Source of the DNA: Pseudomonadota bacterium
GTDB lineage: Bacteria > Pseudomonadota > Alphaproteobacteria > Sphingomonadales > Sphingomonadaceae
Length of the DNA stretch: 64,000 nucleotides
Assembly: GCA_029550345.1 (NCBI GenBank)
Contig: JAKPHK010000063.1
Span: 1-64,000, forward strand
Reading direction: 5' to 3'
A program made the position numbers and the translations under genes. Of the stretch, positions 1 through 7,895 are shown piece after piece. Positions within the stretch are counted from its first letter, which is position 1, and every line of letters begins with the position of its first letter. A model generated the notes under the pieces. It had not been told where the DNA came from, did not search any database, and was given only the letters and a program-made list of their open reading frames with translations.

Positions 1-720
1 ACCAACGGGCTGAACGTGGCCGCCAACAGCGGCGCCCGAGTGTGGATGCACAACAATTTCCTGGTCGAACGCTCGGGCAAGATGAGCAAATCGAGCGGGG
101 AGTTCCTGCGGTTGCAACTGTTGATCGACAAGGGCTATCACCCGCTGGCCTATCGGATGATGTGCCTTCAAGCGCATTATCGCAGCGAACTGGAGTTCAG
201 CTGGGAAGGGCTGGGCGCGGCGCTGGTGCGGCTCAAGCGGATGGTGATGGCGATAGACAGCCTAAGGCGGCTGGAGGATCAAAGCGAGATACTTCGCCAA
301 AACTATCCTGTGTTCTTCTTGGGTGAGGATCGCAGTGCTATTTCAGTCGACTATAGGTCTCTCGTTGACCGCTTTGACGCGGCGATTTCAGATGATTTAA
401 ACACGCCGTTGGCACTTACGGTGTTTGATGATGCGCTCGCGATGAAGAAGGGACGATTAACTGACAAGTTGTTGCCTCTGATCACAATGGACGCAGTTCT
501 GGGGCTGGGCTTGCAGACCCTTTCTCGCACCGACCTGCGCATTCGACCCAAGGGCACCGTTATCACCGAGGCCGAGATCGAAACCGCACTTGCCGCCCGC
601 AAGGAAGCCCGCGCGGCCAAGGACTTTGCCACTTCCGATCGTCTGCGTGACGAACTCGCCGCGCAAGGTGTCGAGGTTATGGACGGCGATCCGCTTGGCT
701 GGGACTGGAAGCTGGGTTGA
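1..720 (+). CDS. cysS: Cysteinyl-tRNA synthetase, C-terminal part (5' end outside window)
   Basis: Charges tRNA-Cys with cysteine in the cytosol. The frame is open from base 1, so the N-terminal Rossmann half with the HIGH motif and zinc ligands is missing; 239 residues are visible of a family usually 460-490 long. The class I signature KMSKS is at visible residues 27-31, preceded by the typical MHNNFLVERSGKMSKS context, and followed by the helical anticodon-binding region ending in a Lys/Arg-rich tail (ARKEARAAKDFATSDRLRDE). Bases roughly 284-500 are clearly poorer in G+C (about 45-50 percent by eye) than the flanks, although the protein continues without a break; this may be a recombined patch. 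Identification is firm. Confidence 0.95.
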   Translation, partial: TNGLNVAANSGARVWMHNNFLVERSGKMSKSSGEFLRLQLLIDKGYHPLAYRMMCLQAHYRSELEFSWEGLGAALVRLKRMVMAIDSLRRLEDQSEILRQNYPVFFLGEDRSAISVDYRSLVDRFDAAISDDLNTPLALTVFDDALAMKKGRLTDKLLPLITMDAVLGLGLQTLSRTDLRIRPKGTVITEAEIETALAARKEARAAKDFATSDRLRDELAAQGVEVMDGDPLGWDWKLG

Positions 721-817
721 TCCGGACTCTGGGCGCAATTCTGGCGCCTTCGTGCAAGTGGGGCTTGGCAGGCTGTGGCAGGCTGTGCTCCTATCACCGC
801 AACCGGGGGGGCCTTAC

Positions 818-1315
818 ATGAACCGACTTTCCAAACCGGCCGCCGTGCCGATCCTTGCCGCGCTGCTGGTCGCCGCTGCGCCCGTCGGGCCAGCGGGGGC
901 GGTCGATGTCACGCTCAAGCGCGCCTACGGCAGCTATCGCAGCGAAAGTGGCCCGCCGGGCGGTGATTGGGATCAGCCTGTGTTCACTGCTGCGACAAGC
1001 CGCCTGATCCGTCAGTGGAAGCGCCATAACGGCGAGGAGCTGACCGGCCTGTCGTCCTATGGCTGGTTTTGCGAATGTCAGGACTGGCAGGCGAGCAAGT
1101 TTCGCTATCGTCGGGATTCGCTTCGCCAGATCGCGCCGGGCAAGGTTGAGGTGAAGGTAAGCGTCGATCCGGGGTTTGGCGATTATGTTCAGCAACGGTT
1201 GATTCTGGTCAGGGAAGGCAAGCGCTGGCTGATCGACGATCTGTTCAGCCAAAGCGCACCCAGCGGCGTAAAGGCGGAAATGCGTCAGGAACTGACCGAG
1301 GTCCCCGGGCAGTGA
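818..1315 (+). CDS. Exported protein of unknown function
   Basis: A 165-residue protein beginning with a clear Sec signal peptide (MNRLSKPAAVPILAALLVAAAP, cleavage probably after AGA near residue 28). The ATG at 818 is chosen because it opens directly onto this signal; the frame stays open upstream but has no signal-like start. The mature part is soluble, with two cysteines close together (FCECQD) and a C-terminal LVREGKRWLIDDLF segment that resembles the NTF2-like or DUF3828-like fold, but this is only an impression. The stop overlaps the start of the next gene (RES protein) by four bases, suggesting co-translation. Function is not recognised. Confidence 0.7.
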   Translation: MNRLSKPAAVPILAALLVAAAPVGPAGAVDVTLKRAYGSYRSESGPPGGDWDQPVFTAATSRLIRQWKRHNGEELTGLSSYGWFCECQDWQASKFRYRRDSLRQIAPGKVEVKVSVDPGFGDYVQQRLILVREGKRWLIDDLFSQSAPSGVKAEMRQELTEVPGQ

Positions 1316-1767
1316 AACTCTGGCGCCTGACCCGCGCGCCATTCATGGCGCTCGATGGGAAAGGGGCCGAACTGCACGGCGCACGCTATGCCCCGCCGGG
1401 CCATCCGGTGGTAAGTCTGGCGAGTGAGGCCGGGCTCGCGGTGCTGGTGGCGATGCGTTATCATCTGCCCGATCTGTCCGCCGCGCCAGGCGATCTGGTG
1501 CTGGGCTGGGCCGAGGTGGACTGTCTGCCCGAGCGGGTGCCCGATCCCGATGAGCTGACGATCCGCGCTGCCGTGGGCGAATGGCTGGAAACCCGCCGTT
1601 CGCTGATCTGCGCAATCCGATCAAGGGTGCTGCCCGAGGCGGACGTGATCTACCTCAACCCGCGCCACCCGGATGCGGCGCGGGTGGCCCCGCTAACCAC
1701 TCGCGCCTTCAGCTTTGCCGAATGCCTGCACCGCCCGCCGATGCTGGATCGGTTTCGGTCAGGCTAA
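1312..1767 (+). CDS. RES-domain protein (toxin-like fold, apparently orphan)
   Basis: A 151-residue protein with the layout of the RES domain: LWRLTR at the N-terminus, then LDGKGAELHGARYAPPGHPVVSLA, which corresponds to the family's GxGAxxxGGRWNxxGxPVVYxS block, and a C-terminal RAFSF segment. Known RES toxins (MbcT, ParT families) modify NAD or PRPP synthetase and sit beside an Xre/MbcA/ParS antitoxin on the same strand. Here the upstream overlapping gene encodes an exported protein, and no antitoxin is visible on this strand. The usual Trp-Asn after the Arg (GRWN) is replaced by GARYA, and the Glu expected in the following helix is not obvious. It may therefore be a domesticated or inactive member. 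The ATG overlaps the preceding stop (GTGA-like coupling). Confidence 0.7.
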   Translation: MKLWRLTRAPFMALDGKGAELHGARYAPPGHPVVSLASEAGLAVLVAMRYHLPDLSAAPGDLVLGWAEVDCLPERVPDPDELTIRAAVGEWLETRRSLICAIRSRVLPEADVIYLNPRHPDAARVAPLTTRAFSFAECLHRPPMLDRFRSG

Positions 1768-2135
1768 CCATCCTCCAGCAGCAGCAGTTCAGCCGTCACT
1801 TCCAGCCGCGGTTCGGGCAGGGCGGTGTGCTCCACCGCTATCACGGCGGCGTCTGCCACCAGTTGGCGGGGAATGGCGAATTCGTGTTCGGGTAGGGCGT
1901 CGATGAAGGACTCACCGATTGCGACCGCCTCGGTCCCGGTGAAAGCCAGCAGGACTGTGTGGCGGGTGCCGGAAAAGGTCACGCTGGCCCAGGCGCGCTC
2001 GGCATGGCGTAGCAGCTCGGCCTTGCCCTGCGCCAGCGCCATCAGCGCGGACAGCAGCGGTAGCCAGGGTGTGCGCCGGGCGGCGCGGCGCTGGGCGGAA
2101 AGGGATGTCTGATCAAGGGTAAGGTCAATTTGCAC
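1764..2135 (-). CDS. Conserved hypothetical protein next to S24 repressor
   Basis: A 123-residue soluble protein with no signal or membrane segment. It has a basic N-terminal section (QRRAARRTPWLPLL) and a beta-rich C-terminal half (VTFSGTRHTVLLAFTG, RLEVTAELLLLEDG). Its start lies inside the end of the upstream small DNA-binding gene (overlap of 11 bases), so the two are probably one transcript. It converges with the RES gene (3' ends overlap by four bases). I do not recognise the family. Position suggests a link to the divergent repressor at 2419, but nothing in the sequence fixes a role. Confidence 0.6.
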   Translation of the reverse strand: MQIDLTLDQTSLSAQRRAARRTPWLPLLSALMALAQGKAELLRHAERAWASVTFSGTRHTVLLAFTGTEAVAIGESFIDALPEHEFAIPRQLVADAAVIAVEHTALPEPRLEVTAELLLLEDG

Positions 2136-2313
2136 GGCATTCCTCGCGATATATGTTCATGAAATGTTCCACACGTTTCGCGGTTGCATCGCGGGGGGTG
2201 CGGCCGTTGCGCAGGTCCTGGACAAAGCGCGGGTCGTGCGTGGCGAGCCGCCCGAACTTGGTCCACGGCATTCCGGTTTCGCGCAGAAAGCGTTCGATCC
2301 GGGTAATCAGCAT
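2125..2313 (-). CDS. Small HTH-like DNA-binding protein
   Basis: A 62-residue protein whose pattern is that of a small Xre/Cro-like helix-turn-helix unit: LITRIERFLRETGMPWTKFG followed by DPRFVQDLRNGRTPRDATAKRV, where the FG-x-DPRFV-x-DLRNGR stretch would be the recognition helix. It reads away from the S24 repressor gene, with a 105-base shared intergenic region holding a palindrome and direct repeats. The start ATG at 2311-2313 has a purine-rich GGAGGC element upstream. Likely role is a regulator or accessory to the repressor pair; this is inference. Confidence 0.6.
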   Translation of the reverse strand: MLITRIERFLRETGMPWTKFGRLATHDPRFVQDLRNGRTPRDATAKRVEHFMNIYREECRAN

Positions 2314-2348
2314 GGGTTTAGCCTCCTTTCCCTGCCGGCGAATCGGTG

Positions 2349-2362
2349 CAGGAATATTCCTG
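2349..2362. promoter_or_regulatory. Perfect 14-bp palindrome in divergent promoter region
   Basis: CAGGAATATTCCTG is a perfect palindrome midway between the divergent genes at 2313(-) and 2419(+). The AGGAA half-site recurs as TAGGAAA at 2389-2395 and 2411-2417, the latter just before the repressor's start codon. This is the arrangement expected for an operator used by the S24-type repressor on its own gene and on the divergent small HTH gene. The operator role is inferred. Confidence 0.5.
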
Positions 2363-2418
2363 TTGAACTGCGCGAAATCCTACTTGTCTAGGAAAAATAC
2401 ATCGAATACATAGGAAAC

Positions 2419-3081
2419 ATGGAAAAGCTCAACGAATCAGAGATGAAAGCGCGGGCACGGCTACTTGTTCTGGCGCGACAGAGGAAGGTCAGTCTGGCCC
2501 GCCTGTCTGAATTGATTGGAAGAAATACTACATACTTACAGCAATTTGTTGGCCGCGGCAGTCCACGTCGGCTGGAGGAGCGCGATCGCCACACGCTGGC
2601 CCGGTTCTTCGGCGTGGATGAGGGGGAGCTGGGCGCTCCCGCAGGAATTTCCCCGATTGATTCGCGCGGGACGCGGGCCGACTGGTGCGATGTCCCGCGG
2701 CTTGCGCTGGGGGCTTCGGCCGGACCGGGTGCGCTGGCGGCCGAGGAACTGCCGGTCGGCGCGTTTCGATTCTCGGCCCGCTGGTTGCGCGAACAGGGGC
2801 TCGATCCGGCGCAGCTTTCGGCGATCCGGGTCGAAGGCGATTCGATGGAGGCGACCCTGCGCGATGGCGATGAGATTCTGGTCGATCGCAGCCCGCGCCC
2901 TTTGCGCGACGGTATCCATGTCGTCCGCAGCGGCGATGCCCTGATGGTCAAACGGCTCGACCTGGCGGTCCCGGGCAAGATCGCACTGGTCAGCGACAAT
3001 CCGGCCTACCGCACGATCGAACTTGACCCGGACGAGGTTCAGGTGATCGGCCGGGTGGTTTGGAAGAGTGGGCGGCTGTAA
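2419..3081 (+). CDS. S24-family HTH repressor (LexA/CI-like)
   Basis: A 220-residue transcriptional regulator. Residues about 5-70 form an HTH domain (LARLSELIGRNTTYLQQFV), and residues about 95-215 are a peptidase S24 domain with the catalytic serine in EGDSMEATLRDGDEILVDR and the catalytic lysine in ALMVKRLD. The proline-flanked linker (GELGAPAGISPID) sits where CI/LexA-type repressors are cleaved, but no classic Ala-Gly cleavage dipeptide context is certain. Members of this family often act as membrane-stress or SOS-like switches, or without cleavage as housekeeping repressors in sphingomonads. The start ATG at 2419 is preceded by the TAGGAAA repeat, so it could repress itself. Confidence 0.85.
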   Translation: MEKLNESEMKARARLLVLARQRKVSLARLSELIGRNTTYLQQFVGRGSPRRLEERDRHTLARFFGVDEGELGAPAGISPIDSRGTRADWCDVPRLALGASAGPGALAAEELPVGAFRFSARWLREQGLDPAQLSAIRVEGDSMEATLRDGDEILVDRSPRPLRDGIHVVRSGDALMVKRLDLAVPGKIALVSDNPAYRTIELDPDEVQVIGRVVWKSGRL

Positions 3082-3083
3082 GG

Positions 3084-3536
3084 ATGCGCATCGCCCTCTA
3101 TGAACCCGAGATCGCCGGAAATGTCGGCGCAGTGCTGCGGCTTGGCGCCTGCCTTGGCGTGGCGGTTGATTTGATCGAGCCGCTGGGCTTTGTCTGGGAT
3201 GACAAGCGGGTGCGCCGCGCTGCGATGGACTATATCGACCACGTAGAGATCGTCCGGCACGCCGGGTTCGATGCTTTCCACGAAACGTTGAGCGGGGCGC
3301 GGCTATTGCTGTTCACCACCAAGGGTAGCCAATCGGTTTATGACTTCGCGTTTCAGCCGGGCGATGTGCTCCTGTTCGGCAAGGAAAGCGCGGGCGTGCC
3401 GGGTGCTGTCGCGCAGGCGTGCGACGCGCGCCTGCGCCTTCCGATCCGTTCCGAGGTCCGTTCGATGAACCTGGCGATGACCGCCGGGCTGGCCCTTGGC
3501 GAGGCGCTGCGACAGGTGGGGGGATTGCCGGGTTGA
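3084..3536 (+). CDS. trmL: tRNA (cytidine(34)-2'-O)-methyltransferase
   Basis: SpoU/TrmD (SPOUT) family enzyme, 150 residues, which 2'-O-methylates the wobble base of certain tRNA-Leu species using SAM. The family signature is complete: IALYEPEIAGNVGAVLRLGA at the N-terminus, LLLFTTKG, the knot segment DVLLFGKESAGVP, and the C-terminal RLPI...SMNLAMTAGLALGEALRQ. The ATG at 3084 lies two bases after the repressor stop and matches the family's MRIALYxPEI start. The closeness to the repressor gene suggests read-through from the same promoter. Confidence 0.93.
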   Translation: MRIALYEPEIAGNVGAVLRLGACLGVAVDLIEPLGFVWDDKRVRRAAMDYIDHVEIVRHAGFDAFHETLSGARLLLFTTKGSQSVYDFAFQPGDVLLFGKESAGVPGAVAQACDARLRLPIRSEVRSMNLAMTAGLALGEALRQVGGLPG

Positions 3537-3596
3537 AGTTCGCCTGATCGAGAATCTCTCCTTGCCCTGTCCGTTCTGCCCCGCCACATCTTCACC

Positions 3597-4262
3597 ATGA
3601 CCGAACAAACCGAACCGCCCGTCCGCGTCGGGATCATTCCCGTCACCCCGCTTGAGCAGAACTGTTCGCTGGTCTGGTGTACCAGGACAATGAAGGCGGC
3701 GTTGGTCGATCCGGGCGGGGACCTCGACAAGCTCAAGGCCGCTGTCGCCAAGGTTGGTGTGACGATTGAAAAGCTGCTCGTCACCCACGGACACCTCGAT
3801 CACTGCGGGCAGGCTGGAATTCTGGCGAAAGAGCTGGGTGTGCCGATCGAAGGGCCGCACGAGGATGACCGCTTCTGGATCGAACAGCTTGGTGCCGACG
3901 GGAAGAAGTGGGGAATGCACGCCGAAACCTTTGAGCCCGATCGCTGGCTCAAGGACGGGGACAAGGTCACAGTGGGCGAGGCCGAGCTGGACGTGATCCA
4001 TTGCCCGGGCCACACCCCGGGGCATGTGGTGTTCCACTATCCAGAAGGGCACCTGGCGATCGTGGGCGATGTACTGTTCGCCGGATCGATCGGGCGGACA
4101 GATTTTCCACGAGGCAACCATCAGGATCTGATCGATTCGATCACGCAGAAACTGTGGCCGCTGGGCAATGACGTAACCTTCATTCCCGGCCATGGGCCGA
4201 CCAGCACCTTTGGCCGGGAACGTCAGGTCAACGGATTCGTCAGCGACTATGCGCTGAGTTGA
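3597..4262 (+). CDS. MBL-fold hydrolase (glyoxalase II-like, YcbL type)
   Basis: A 221-residue metallo-beta-lactamase-fold protein. The zinc motif HxHxDH is in LLVTHGHLDHCG (His64, His66, Asp68, His69). Further metal ligands are expected in CPGHTPGHVVFH and VGDVLFAGSIGRTDFP, and the C-terminal FIPGHGP holds the last histidine. It is shorter than true glyoxalase II, lacking the alpha-helical C-terminal domain, and resembles E. coli YcbL/GloC, which hydrolyses S-lactoylglutathione. Substrate is not determined by the sequence. It converges with the MAPEG gene. Confidence 0.85.
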   Translation: MTEQTEPPVRVGIIPVTPLEQNCSLVWCTRTMKAALVDPGGDLDKLKAAVAKVGVTIEKLLVTHGHLDHCGQAGILAKELGVPIEGPHEDDRFWIEQLGADGKKWGMHAETFEPDRWLKDGDKVTVGEAELDVIHCPGHTPGHVVFHYPEGHLAIVGDVLFAGSIGRTDFPRGNHQDLIDSITQKLWPLGNDVTFIPGHGPTSTFGRERQVNGFVSDYALS

Positions 4263-4269
4263 GCGCTGC

Positions 4270-4662
4270 TCAGAATTTGCCGAGCACGATCAGCACGGCG
4301 ACAACGGCCAGGCCAAGCTGGGTCAGCATGGTGACCATCACGCCGATGCCGCGGCCGGTTTCGAGCTTGCCGCCGTCCATCCCCAGGCCATGCGCTACCC
4401 GCGCCAGCATATAGGCCGCGCCCACCAGAGCGAGCCAGCCGCCGCCCTTTTCCGCCAGCTCGATTGCGGCGATCAGCGCCAGAACCCAAGGGGTGTTTTC
4501 TGCGAAATTGAGCTGCGCGCGCATCCGCCGTTCCAGCATATCGTTACCGCCGTGGCCGATGCTGACCTTTTCCTTGGCGCGGACCTGGCCGCAGCGCAGT
4601 GCCAGCCAGAAGTTGATCAATGCCGCCGCAGCGGCCATGCTGAGTGTTGTGGTCAGTACCAT
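4270..4662 (-). CDS. MAPEG family membrane protein
   Basis: A 130-residue protein with four predicted membrane helices (TTLSMAAAAALINFWLALRCG, TPWVLALIAAIELA, WLALVGAAYMLARVAHGLG, TMLTQLGLAVVAVLIVLG). The MAPEG pattern includes the RxxRAQLNFAENTPW block and a conserved Arg in ARVAHGLG. MAPEG proteins include glutathione S-transferases of the membrane and related eicosanoid enzymes; bacterial members are mostly uncharacterised. The Met at 4662 is preferred because it directly precedes the first membrane helix. Confidence 0.82.
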   Translation of the reverse strand: MVLTTTLSMAAAAALINFWLALRCGQVRAKEKVSIGHGGNDMLERRMRAQLNFAENTPWVLALIAAIELAEKGGGWLALVGAAYMLARVAHGLGMDGGKLETGRGIGVMVTMLTQLGLAVVAVLIVLGKF

Positions 4663-4814
4663 TTCATTCTCCCATGGGTCCGCGCAAATGATGGACCATG
4701 GCGCTTGCAACCTGCGCCGAATTCGCTATAGGCGCGCCTTCGCGAGCCGCCGGAGTGCATATTCCAGCGCGGTCTTCTTAGACTTTTTGACAATTTGCAG
4801 GAACAGGTGCCGCA

Positions 4815-4994
4815 ATGGCTGTCCCCAAAAGAAAAACGACCCCCAGCCGCCGGGGTATGCGCCGCAGCCACGATGCGCTGAAGGTCGAAGCATTCCACGA
4901 ATGCTCGAACTGCGGCGAACTGAAGCGCCCGCACAACCTGTGCCCGGCCTGCGGACACTACAACGGACGCGAAATCATCGCGGTCGGGCTCTAA
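4815..4994 (+). CDS. rpmF: 50S ribosomal protein L32
   Basis: Small ribosomal protein of 59 residues starting [20 protein letters not shown], the invariant L32 N-terminus. The C-terminal half has a four-cysteine zinc ribbon (Cys30, Cys33, Cys43, Cys46), so this is the zinc-binding form. It is followed after 25 bases by plsX, the classic rpmF-plsX-fabH arrangement that couples ribosome and phospholipid/fatty acid synthesis. Confidence 0.97.
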   Translation: MAVPKRKTTPSRRGMRRSHDALKVEAFHECSNCGELKRPHNLCPACGHYNGREIIAVGL

Positions 4995-5019
4995 GCCCGC
5001 TTTACCGGAGTAAACGCGC

Positions 5020-6075
5020 ATGAGCCTGCCGCGTATCGCCGTCGACGCGATGGGCGGAGACGAAGGTGTGCGCGTGATGGTCGAGGGGGCGGCGCTGGCG
5101 CGGCGCCGTCACGACCAGTTCAAGTTCCTGCTGGTTGGCGATGAACTGCGCATCAAGGCTGCGCTGGAAAACCACCCCAACCTGCGCGGTGCTTCCGAAA
5201 TCCTCCATTGCGAAGATGTCGTCGCCGGCGATGAGCGTCCGACGCAGGCCTTGCGCCGCGCCAAGACCACCTCAATGGGGCTGGCGATCAACGCGGTGAA
5301 GACCGGCGATGCCGGAGCTGCGGTCAGTGCCGGAAACACCGGCGCGCTGATGGCCATGTCCAAGCTGGCGCTCAGGACCATGCCGGGGATCGATCGCCCG
5401 GCGCTGTCGGCGCTGCTGCCCACCCTTGGCGATAATGATCTGGTCATGCTCGATCTGGGCGCGAACACCGAATGCGATGCCCGCAATCTGGTGCAGTTCG
5501 CGATCATGGGCGCGGCCTATTCGCGGATCGTCACCGGGATCGAGGCCCCGCGCGTCCGGCTGCTCAACATCGGGACCGAGGAAACCAAGGGTACCGAAAA
5601 CCTCCAGGCCGCGGCGGCTCAGCTGAAGGCCGCAGCGGACGAGCTGGCGATCGCGTTCGATGGTTTCGTCGAGGCAGACAAGCTTGGCCGCGGCGATGTC
5701 GATGTGGTGGTGACCGACGGGTTTTCCGGCAACATTGCCCTCAAGGCGGTTGAGGGTACCGCCCGGTTCGTCACCGACCTGCTGCGCCGCGCTTTCACCA
5801 GTTCGCTCCGCTCGAAGTTCGGGTTCCTTGTTTCACGCCCGGCGACCGAACTGCTCAAGCACCACCTTGATCCAAACAACCACAACGGGGCAGTGTTCCT
5901 TGGCCTCAACGGCGTGGTGGTCAAAAGCCATGGATCGGCAAACGCCGTCGGCGTGGCCAATGCCGTTGCGGTTACTGCCCGACTGCTGGAAGAAAACCTG
6001 ACCGAGCGGATCGCCGCCGACCTTGCCCGGCTGGGCACGGATAACCTCCGCAACGTTCCGAAGGCTGCTGAATGA
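5020..6075 (+). CDS. plsX: Phosphate acyltransferase PlsX
   Basis: Converts acyl-ACP and phosphate to acyl-phosphate, the donor for PlsY in phospholipid synthesis. At 351 residues it has the usual length. The N-terminal [11 protein letters not shown], the internal [12 protein letters not shown] and [11 protein letters not shown], and the late [17 protein letters not shown] are all PlsX hallmarks. Its stop overlaps the fabH start by four bases (ATGA), implying translational coupling in the rpmF-plsX-fabH operon. Confidence 0.96.
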   Translation: MSLPRIAVDAMGGDEGVRVMVEGAALARRRHDQFKFLLVGDELRIKAALENHPNLRGASEILHCEDVVAGDERPTQALRRAKTTSMGLAINAVKTGDAGAAVSAGNTGALMAMSKLALRTMPGIDRPALSALLPTLGDNDLVMLDLGANTECDARNLVQFAIMGAAYSRIVTGIEAPRVRLLNIGTEETKGTENLQAAAAQLKAAADELAIAFDGFVEADKLGRGDVDVVVTDGFSGNIALKAVEGTARFVTDLLRRAFTSSLRSKFGFLVSRPATELLKHHLDPNNHNGAVFLGLNGVVVKSHGSANAVGVANAVAVTARLLEENLTERIAADLARLGTDNLRNVPKAAE

Positions 6076-7040
6076 CCCGTCGTTCCGTTCTTGCCGGTAC
6101 CGGCTCCGCCCTGCCAAAGCGGGCCGTGAGCAATCACGAACTGGCCAAGACTGTCGATACCAGCGACGAATGGATAGTTGAGCGCAGCGGCATCCGCCAG
6201 CGACACATGGCTGGGGAAGGGGAAACCACCTCAACCCTGGCGATCGAAGCCGCGAACAAGGCGTTGGCCGCCGCCGGGGTGAGCGGGGCCGACATCGGCC
6301 TGATCGTACTGGCGACGACCACGCCGGACCAGACCTTTCCGGCCACTGCTACCATCGTGCAGGACGCGATCGGGGCGAACGGCGGGATCGCCTTTGACGT
6401 GGCGGCGGTCTGTTCGGGCTTTCTTTATGCGCTGGGCGTTGCCGATTCGATGCTGCGAGCAGGAATGGCGCAGCGCGCGCTGGTGATCGGCGCCGAAACC
6501 ATGACCCGGCTGCTTGACTGGGATGACCGCGCCACCTGCGTTCTGTTCGGTGATGGTGCCGGGGCCGTGGTGCTCGAGGCGCGCGAGGTTGCGGGCGAAG
6601 GGCCGGGCATTCTGGCGACCCACCTTCACGCGGATGGGGCACACAACGAATTGCTCTATGTCGATGGCGGGCCTTCCACCACGCAAACCGTCGGGCATCT
6701 GCGGATGAAAGGGCGCGAGGTGTTTCGCCATGCGGTTGCCAATCTGGCCGATGTGCTGGCCAATGTGCTGGCCGAATGCGGACTGGAAACCAGTGATGTC
6801 GATTGGGTGATTCCGCACCAGGCCAATCAGCGAATCCTCGATGCGACCGCGCGCAAGCTGGGGCTTCCGCCGGAAAAGGTCGTGGTGACGGTTGATCGCC
6901 ATGCCAACACCTCTGCCGCTTCGGTGCCGTTGGCGCTGGATACCGCGGTGCGCGACGGCCGGGTCAAGCCGGGCGATCTGCTCGTGCTTGAGGCCATGGG
7001 CGGCGGCTTCACCTGGGGGGCAAGCGTTATCCGCGTCTGA
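6072..7040 (+). CDS. fabH: 3-oxoacyl-[ACP] synthase III
   Basis: Initiates fatty acid synthesis by condensing acetyl-CoA (or another short acyl-CoA) with malonyl-ACP. At 322 residues the length is normal. The Cys-His-Asn triad is visible: Cys114 in [11 protein letters not shown], His249 in [10 protein letters not shown], Asn279 in DRHANTSAA. The glycine-rich C-terminus ([17 protein letters not shown]) is typical. Translation is coupled to plsX by a four-base overlap. Confidence 0.96.
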   Translation: MTRRSVLAGTGSALPKRAVSNHELAKTVDTSDEWIVERSGIRQRHMAGEGETTSTLAIEAANKALAAAGVSGADIGLIVLATTTPDQTFPATATIVQDAIGANGGIAFDVAAVCSGFLYALGVADSMLRAGMAQRALVIGAETMTRLLDWDDRATCVLFGDGAGAVVLEAREVAGEGPGILATHLHADGAHNELLYVDGGPSTTQTVGHLRMKGREVFRHAVANLADVLANVLAECGLETSDVDWVIPHQANQRILDATARKLGLPPEKVVVTVDRHANTSAASVPLALDTAVRDGRVKPGDLLVLEAMGGGFTWGASVIRV

Positions 7041-7157
7041 TCGGTTGCGGATAAACGGGCCTTTTCGGTCGATTGCGTTGCAAAGTTGCGACGAATTTGC
7101 AAAACTCTGATTCGAGAGGTCGCGTCTCTGGCTTTTTGAAAGGTGCTGGTGCGCACA

Positions 7158-7445
7158 ATGTCTACCCTAACCCGAGCTGATCTGGCTGAAGCCCTGAACC
7201 GTAAGCTGGGACTTTCGCGTTCGGAATCGCTGACGATGGTGGAATCGATCCTTGATCTGATGTCTGTGGCCCTGGAAAAGGGCAAGAACGTGAAGATTTC
7301 GGGCTTCGGAACCTTCCTGCTGCGTGACAAGGCGCAGCGCATCGGCCGCAACCCCAAGACCGGCGTTGAAGTGCCGATCACCCCGCGCCGGGTGATGACT
7401 TTCCGCGCCAGTCAGATGCTGAAAGAGCGGATCGCCAAGGGATGA
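7158..7445 (+). CDS. ihfA: Integration host factor alpha subunit
   Basis: DNA-bending HU/IHF family protein of 95 residues; with IHF-beta it sharply bends DNA in recombination and transcription. The start [13 protein letters not shown] at 7158 is the family N-terminus; a longer frame upstream adds only five residues without support. [21 protein letters not shown] carries the beta-arm with the intercalating proline region ([11 protein letters not shown]). A roughly 115-base leader after fabH, with TTGCAAA-like motifs, may hold its own promoter. The stop overlaps the merR-type start by four bases. Confidence 0.93.
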   Translation: MSTLTRADLAEALNRKLGLSRSESLTMVESILDLMSVALEKGKNVKISGFGTFLLRDKAQRIGRNPKTGVEVPITPRRVMTFRASQMLKERIAKG

Positions 7446-7864
7446 GCGCCGCCGCGCCTTCTCCCTTTGCCGACGGCAAGGCTCCGGAAGCCTTGCGGAC
7501 GATCGGTGAAGTGGCGAAGGCGCTGGGCATTCGCCAGCACGTGCTGCGCTATTGGGAAGAACAGTTCCCGATGCTGAAGCCGCTCAAGCGCAGCGGCGGG
7601 CGGCGATATTACCGGCCCGAGGATGTCCAGCTGATCGAAACGATCGACCGGCTGGTCCACCGCGAGGGCTATACGCTCAAGGGTGCGAAGATGGCCTTGC
7701 GTGGCGGCGGGGCGGTTCCGTCTGTCGCTGAAACCGCAGATGCACCGGTTGCCGCTGCGACCCAATCGGCGCCGCCACTTTCGGCGATGAGCGCCAACTT
7801 CGCGCTGCGTGCACGGTTGATTTCGCTGCGCACCACTCTGGTAAACGCGCTGCACGAAGCCTAG
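7442..7864 (+). CDS. MerR-family transcriptional regulator
   Basis: A 140-residue regulator with the MerR winged-helix at residues about 16-85: [28 protein letters not shown], then [21 protein letters not shown]. The C-terminal part is short and has no metal-binding cysteine cluster, so it is not of the metal-sensing kind; this short type regularly follows ihfA in alphaproteobacteria. ATGA overlap with ihfA indicates coupling. Confidence 0.9.
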   Translation: MSAAAPSPFADGKAPEALRTIGEVAKALGIRQHVLRYWEEQFPMLKPLKRSGGRRYYRPEDVQLIETIDRLVHREGYTLKGAKMALRGGGAVPSVAETADAPVAAATQSAPPLSAMSANFALRARLISLRTTLVNALHEA

Positions 7865-7870
7865 GTTCCC

Positions 7871-7886
7871 CCTCACGAGAGTGAGG
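7871..7886 (+). promoter_or_regulatory. Small hairpin overlapping ribosome-binding site
   Basis: CCTCAC-GAGA-GTGAGG forms a six-base-pair stem with a four-base loop between the merR-type gene and the aldehyde dehydrogenase. The right arm contains the GTGAGG/GAGGAG stretch that would be the Shine-Dalgarno sequence for the ATG at 7896, so the stem could limit translation or stabilise the transcript. No T-run follows, so it is not an intrinsic terminator. Confidence 0.4.
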
Positions 7887-7895
7887 AGCCTCCCC

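Noticed and set aside
4797..4802. TTGACA-like promoter element before rpmF
   Set aside because: Only about 12 bases before the start codon, leaving no room for a -10 element and ribosome-binding site.
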